Part shown: positions 58,768 through 64,000 of the stretch, one piece after another
How the letters are laid out: each line of letters begins with the position of its first letter
Position numbering within the stretch: the stretch's first letter is position 1
Source: Polytrichum commune
Lineage: Eukaryota > Streptophyta > Polytrichopsida > Polytrichales > Polytrichaceae
Direction: 5' to 3'
Assembly: GCA_950295325.1 (NCBI GenBank)
Contig: OX485809.1
Coordinates: forward strand, 33,046,001 to 33,110,000
Length of the DNA: 64,000 nucleotides
Program-made: the position numbers and the translations under genes
The notes under the pieces: generated by a model
What the model was told of the DNA's origin: nothing
The model's database searches: none
The model's input: the letters and a program-made list of their open reading frames with translations, nothing else

Positions 58768-60153
58768 GGGCCGGTTTACACTATGCACCATGAAGTCACA
58801 CCATGGAAGAGGGCCTTTTTCAATGGTATAAGTTCATGGTCCAATTTCCATGGTTTGACTTCTTGAGAAATTAGTTTTGAAAGCTTTGGGCCCCTCACTA
58901 GATGTAAACTGAATGTGGACCAAGAAGAATGACCATGCACCAAAAAGTGAAAGTGCGGATTTTTTTTTAATACATCCCCCAAAAGGGTAGTTTTGAAAAA
59001 AAAAAATCAAGTTTGACCATTCTCTTGTCTTCTCTTGGGCTTCACTCGTCTTCACTTCTTGTTAAATGTGTCGAAGATGTGGCTTGCAAATCTTCTCACA
59101 ACAATTTTTACAAAAAAAATGAGCGATAAAATATGTACATGTTCAATGTAATTTACATGTGACATTTACCTTGTGTTGTCACTACACTAAATAAGATATA
59201 TAGTGTTTGATTATATCTAAAGTTATTATCACCGTACCTTGCTCAACACTAATTTTCAATTTTTTGATAATTGGTGTTACAAGATTTGCTAGAAAATATG
59301 TTGGAATTCTCCTTTTATCATTGTTATAATTTTTTTACCAACACTAAATTAAAACAAGTAACTTCCACATACTATCATAGTTGAAATTTAGTGTTTGAGT
59401 TTACATTTAATGTTACTTACTTTCATAGGGTTATAGATATTTAGTGCATGCGTTTTTATTTAGTGTATCAAACACTAAATATCCTATTTAGTATAGTAAA
59501 AAACTATGCGAAAAAAAACCTCAATCATTTTCCCATTGCGGTTCTTTTGACCACCTTGATCTATAGTTGCTAAACGACTAAAAAATTTTATTTTTTAATT
59601 TGCAACTGTAGTTCTTAAAATTTTTGGGGCATGTAATATTACAAGCCCCCAATTTCCAAAAAATATAGTTGGTAGACCAGAAAAACAAATATGCACTCAA
59701 GTTTTTGAATTCTAGATGTCCCACATTATTTGATGAAACATGTGGGAGCAAGTTTAAGGGATAGGGCATGGAAGAACTTGCTTCTCAAAATTCATTACAT
59801 CACATAGATGTCGAAAAGTGTGCCTCGTGAGCCTTACCTAGTGGGAAGAGATGTATATAAACCCCCAAACATGTATCATTAAAAAGTATTATAACGGCAT
59901 TTCTTTGGCACGGCCCCCCTGCCTTTCCCTACCATAGCACCTCTCTTGCCTCTCTCACTGCAAAATGCGTTGAACCATGTCAGTGCGTTTATTAGACCTT
60001 GAAAATTTATATTTTGGGCACCTCAAACTCCATGGTCCCTCTACCATTTTGTCCTTAGTGTAAACCAAAGTGGTCCCAGGACGAGTTCAACATCCAATCG
60101 GCGCTCTTACAACGCCCTGGTCCGACTTCATGGTCCATAGTGTAAACCGACCC
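58768..60153. mobile_element. PIF/Harbinger-like element, second copy
   Basis: The termini are GGGCCGGTTTACACTATGCA and, reverse-complemented, GGGTCGGTTTACACTATGGA. TCA flanks both sides (58765-58767 and 60154-60156), a 3-bp duplication. It matches the element at 13975-16517 in inverted orientation, including the GGACCAGGGC, GGTTTACACTAAGGA and GAGAGAGGCAAGAGAGGT blocks. No transposase frame is present. It carries a MITE at 59180-59497 and, next to it, sequence related to the CACTA-like element at 410-910. Confidence 0.75.
59180..59497. mobile_element. MITE nested in the PIF-like element
   Basis: It begins CACTACACTAAATAAGATAT and ends AAATATCCTATTTAGTATAG. The internal order matches 58342-58668. 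The corresponding place in the 13975-16517 copy retains only one half of this MITE (about 15905-16015). Confidence 0.75.
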
Positions 60154-60156
60154 TCA

Positions 60157-61909
60157 ATATGGTAAGCTCGCATTGTCACGACACCTCCAAGCACGTATTC
60201 ATTCCAAAAACTTTAGCAACCTCATCCCGGCACAAGGTTTGTTGAAATCAATCTAGACAAGGGATATCTCTATATTAAACTTAATGACATAGAGGGGGGG
60301 GGGGTGATTACATGAAGTAAATGAGATTAGTTTATGAACTTCCTATGTGTAACAGTAACTAATGAATGGAAATCAGTCCAAATACTTCTATCATAGGAAC
60401 CTGGGAGGCATTCCAAGCCCCCTACATAGTGCACATCCTAGGACCCTCTGCGTACACAAAGGAAAGGGGGTCGATTTTTGGGATTTCCTTTGATCCTATA
60501 ACACATTTGGAACTTTGTCCGATCCTATATAACCTCTAACCTTCTGCATAAATAAAGGGAAATGAACGTGACACCTGACTTAGGATGTGCAAATGTGTCC
60601 AAGCAATTGACTCGGATTTCATTTTCAAAGTGAAACCGCCATGAAGATACGGGCGTTATTTTTTCTTTTCTTTTCTTTTCTTTCTGCAATTGTGTCCACG
60701 ATAATAGTTAAAGAGATCAACTTCGTGCAAACTGCTATTGCTGGAGCGAAACGGTGCAACGGCACTGCAAATTCAACTTTGCCGTGAGTCCCAAGAACTG
60801 GGAAAAGGATCGTCTAACAACAGTACGAGCCTTCACATGTGAATTGCGAGACCTTGTTTCTTCTCCGACAGTAATGTCGTGATCTCTTCAAAATGTACGT
60901 AATGTTTATATGAGCTCTTTATAAACAATCGATCTTGATCACAACATTACAAGTAAAACCGGTGTTGTGGACGACCTTTTAAGGGGGGAAATTTTTATTG
61001 TAAGTTGTTACACTCTGCAGTTGAACCTTGGAATCTTCTGTTAGTAATCAGCTTCGTGCAAAATGCTTTCGCTCTGGCTCATTTCTATGATATTTCGCTT
61101 ATGTTGCTAAAGACTCCCTCTACATAGATGGCAATGACTCCCTCCAAAGAAGAGAGAAGAAGAGAAAAGAAGAAACGTTGACCCTACGATCAGCGTGATT
61201 GGAATGCCCGTTCGACCCACCCTTGGTATTATGTCCTCATGACATAATACCAGTGGTGTAGGACTACCGGACTCCCTCCACATCAAAGGACACAATTCGA
61301 CAAGTTGACAAAGACAACCTTGGAGCTCTTCTATAAGTACATTAGTTTGCAAATTTGGTTTTTTGGAGTAGTAGGCACTCCATCCTTTAATTTCTTCCCA
61401 AAAACCTGGAGAGGCTACAACCAACCTTGAAAGGGGTATGACAACAAAAATGTAGTAACAAATGCCATGGAAGTGAGGCTCAAAGAAAGATGGACTCGTA
61501 TCCTAAATAACTTGGGAGAGAGTGCCTAACAATCGGTCTCGGTTTATTTTGAGTCGTCCTCCATGTCCTTGACTTTTCCACAAAATCTTCAAAGTCTTTG
61601 TTAAATGCTAGACTTTACACACGTCAATATATAATGTACTAAAACCTAGTCACCTAATTAGATAATCTTGGACAAGGTAAACTTTCAATAGGATAGTGTT
61701 TTTATTACATAGGACAAAAATACCTTTGAATAGCATATCAATGCATGTGTCTTTGCATGTCTTATTGGCTCAAAAGAGGACACACTCCTTCTATGTAGCC
61801 TTTGACTCTTGATGGGGTTGATCTATGTCAATAGACACATACATGTACCATTATCTATATTTGTATGAGTATATGTATTGTGTTGCTTAAATTATACATA
61901 CATTTCTAC
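60157..61909. other. Intergenic; copia long terminal repeat may start here
   Basis: No gene recognised. Near 60600-60645 a short relic (GGATTTCATTTTCAAAGTGA followed by AACCGCCA) matches the arm sequence of the Mutator-like elements. The 3' long terminal repeat of the adjacent copia element should lie in the right part, but its second copy is outside the window and its limits cannot be set. Confidence 0.45.
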
Positions 61910-64000
61910 ACTCCCTTTGTATTTTATAATTTAGCTACTCACTATTCCTCCTTTGTACTTGTAACTCCACGCTTAAGTTTACATAACTTGTGTTTAGGTT
62001 GAGGTACACCTTTTGTAAAGAAATCCACATATTGCTCTTTTGTGTTGCAATATTTGATTTCCACTTCTTCACTAAGCATTTTTTTCGCGTGCTAAGTGAT
62101 GATGAATTTTCACATGATTATTTCTATTATGGAACTTAGGATTTCGAGTTAAAATGATACAACATGGTTGTCAAAAAAAATGTTTGTCGGTTTAACTTGG
62201 TGAAAACCAATATCCTTACAAAGTTGTTGAAGCCATATAGCTTCTTTCGTTGCATTTGTGGAAGCCATATTATATGCCTTTGTACTTGAAAGGGCTACCA
62301 TTGGTAGTTTTTTACCATTCCAATTGTTGGCCCCTTGGCCTAGTTAAAAACAATACCCAGTTGTTGATTTACAGCCATCCAATTCACCCACCCAATCAGA
62401 ATCGCAATATCCGACCACTTGAGTGTCTCCATTTGTGTTTGGACCATAATATACTCCATGAGTAGCGGTACCATGTAGGTACCTCGTAATTTGTTTGATG
62501 ATGCTCCAGTGTTGGACACCTAGGTCCTCTACATATTGGCTTACAATACCAACCAAAAATGCAATATCTGGCCGGGTACATATCATGGCGTATACCAAAT
62601 ATCCTACCACTCTTCGATATGGAATGTTGGCCATGGATTTCTTTTCTTTGGATGTTTTGGGGGTCATGTCTTTTGACTAGATAACATTGGCCTCCATAAG
62701 TGTAAATGAAGGTTTACAAATTTTTATATTAAACCACTCAAGTACATTTTCTAAATATTTTAATTGACTCTAGTGAATGGTCCTATTTTCTCTATCGCAT
62801 ATGACTTGTAAACCCAAATAACAATGCACCTCACCAAAATATTTCATTTCAAATTGTTGAAATAAGACATTTTTGTGTGCTTTGACAAATCTATATTGTT
62901 GCTAAATAGAATGTCATCATGTCTACATAAAGCCAAAATGACATATGCTCTCTTTCTCTCTCTCTCTCCCTCTTAATGTAGGTGTTGCTATCGGACATGA
63001 CTTTGAATTTATTTTTTATCTTGGGTAGGGGAGGAGTTTATCTTTTTATGCCATGCTCATTGATATCGTCGAAGACCATATAAGCCTTTAGCTAATAAAC
63101 ACACAAAATATTCATTACCCTTAACGACATATCCTTTTGGTTGGTCCATATAGATAATTTCTATGAAGTCCCCATTAAGGAAAACCGTTATGACATCCAT
63201 TTGGTGGATGTCTAAATTGAACACAACCACTCTGGCCAAAAGGACGTGAAGGTAGTAATTTTGACTATGGGTGATAAATATCATGGTAGTGTATCCCTTT
63301 GACTTGAGAATAACCCTTTGCAACAAGTCTAGCTTTATAGTGGTCATTTTTTCCATTAGCTTTACATTTGATTTTAAAGATTCACTTACAACCAACCATT
63401 TTACGCCCGGGAGGTGATTGAATAAGGGTCCATGTTTCATTCATTTAATAAAGCTTGATACTCGGCATCAACGGCCTTTCGCCATTCATGGGCATTGGGA
63501 CCACTTAATGCCTCTTTGACGGTTTGGGATTATGTACCTTGGATTAAATATAATTCTTCAATAAGGTCCAAAGAATCAATCAATCTTTGAGATGGGCGCC
63601 GTTCTCTTGTGGATCATCGTAATGAGGAGGTTGATGCTTGATGGTCATCTTGTGGAACTTCTTCGGAATGGACAATTTTATTTTGGAATAGTAATATTTT
63701 GAATTATCATAATCCGAGTCTTGATTTGAAATGGATGCAAGGACAACCCTTATGTTGGGGCATTTTCTTGTGTGTTGGCCATGTGGGGGGGGGGGGGGTT
63801 GCCCATCTTGCTTTATAGTCTAGTCTTCTTCAAGAATAAAGATTGCAAATTAATGAATATATAATTTTCTGGTAGTTGTGCTCCCCCTTGGTGTTGGATG
63901 TCTTCCTTAAATGCTACATTACAACTAATGATGACAAATTTTGTATAAAGGTCGTACAAATAGTATATATTTAACATTCTCATTGTAACTGACGAAGATG
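61910..64000 (-). pseudogene. Decayed Ty1/copia pol, running off the window
   Basis: Read on the - strand in order: an integrase C-terminal block (near 63990, FVSYNENVKYI), NAHEWRKAVDAEYQALLNE (near 63500), reverse transcriptase blocks MDVITVFLNGDFIEIIYMDQ and YFVCLLAKGLYGLRR (63057-63230), a broken active-site region near 62920, YRRVVGYLVYAMICTRPDI (near 62600), DSDWVGELDGCKSTTGY (near 62350), then RNase H tail blocks ATKEAIWLQQL (near 62240) and QYVDFFTKG (near 62030). Stops and frameshifts occur throughout. AAAGGGAGTG near 61911-61920 resembles a polypurine tract next to the long terminal repeat. Gag and most of integrase lie beyond the right edge. Confidence 0.9.

Noticed and set aside
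60290-60303. G homopolymer runs (also near 63786 and 20562)
   Set aside because: Simple homopolymer tracts with no associated feature; length may be affected by sequencing error.

Overview
This is nuclear DNA of a land plant, AT-rich and mostly transposon-derived, with a few spliceosomal genes spaced far apart. The organism is most likely seed-free (moss, fern or lycophyte). The main reason is a pair of adjacent genes, one with a helical-N-terminus protein kinase and one with an NB-ARC-LRR protein, which matches the kinase-NBS-LRR ('PNL') architecture described from mosses. The sequence alone does not fix the species. No tRNA, rRNA, organellar DNA or CRISPR array was seen.

Layout. 1-25 kb: no host gene recognised; a mosaic of cut-and-paste DNA transposons and MITEs (CACTA-like, Stowaway-like, PIF/Harbinger-like, Mutator-like, Tc1/mariner-like), several nested and with target-site duplications (TSDs) that can be read directly. 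25-31 kb: a seven-coding-exon choline/ethanolamine kinase gene on the + strand (374 codons after splicing), with a long leader and probable leader intron. Diverged copies of its promoter segment lie 2-4 kb upstream. 33.6-35.3 kb: an intronless F-box/kelch-type gene on the - strand with an acidic tail, followed by a broken tandem copy of its own 3' end. 36-41 kb: dispersed repeats. 41-46.6 kb: the kinase gene (45165-46589) followed on the same strand by the NB-ARC-LRR gene (41456-45046), which carries 27 near-identical 24-residue LRRs and has decayed LRR units beyond its stop. 47.5-51.6 kb: a previously intact, now broken EXO70 (exocyst subunit) gene on the - strand. 51.6-54.1 kb: a local tandem duplication and a second Mutator-like foldback element containing a further hairpin insertion. 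54-60.2 kb: CACTA transposase remnant, a small Mutator-type MITE, a field of repeated short motifs, and a second PIF-like element. 61.9-64 kb: a decayed Ty1/copia polyprotein on the - strand that runs off the window.

Functionally the live genes are unrelated housekeeping and signalling functions: phospholipid headgroup phosphorylation, probable SCF-type ubiquitin ligase substrate recognition, and an immune-receptor kinase/NLR locus. The most interesting unit is the kinase/NLR locus, where one ancestral fused receptor may have split into two reading frames and where the LRR array shows strong concerted evolution. The two Mutator-like foldback elements, with roughly 500-bp arms and matching 9-bp target duplications, are the clearest mobile-element result.
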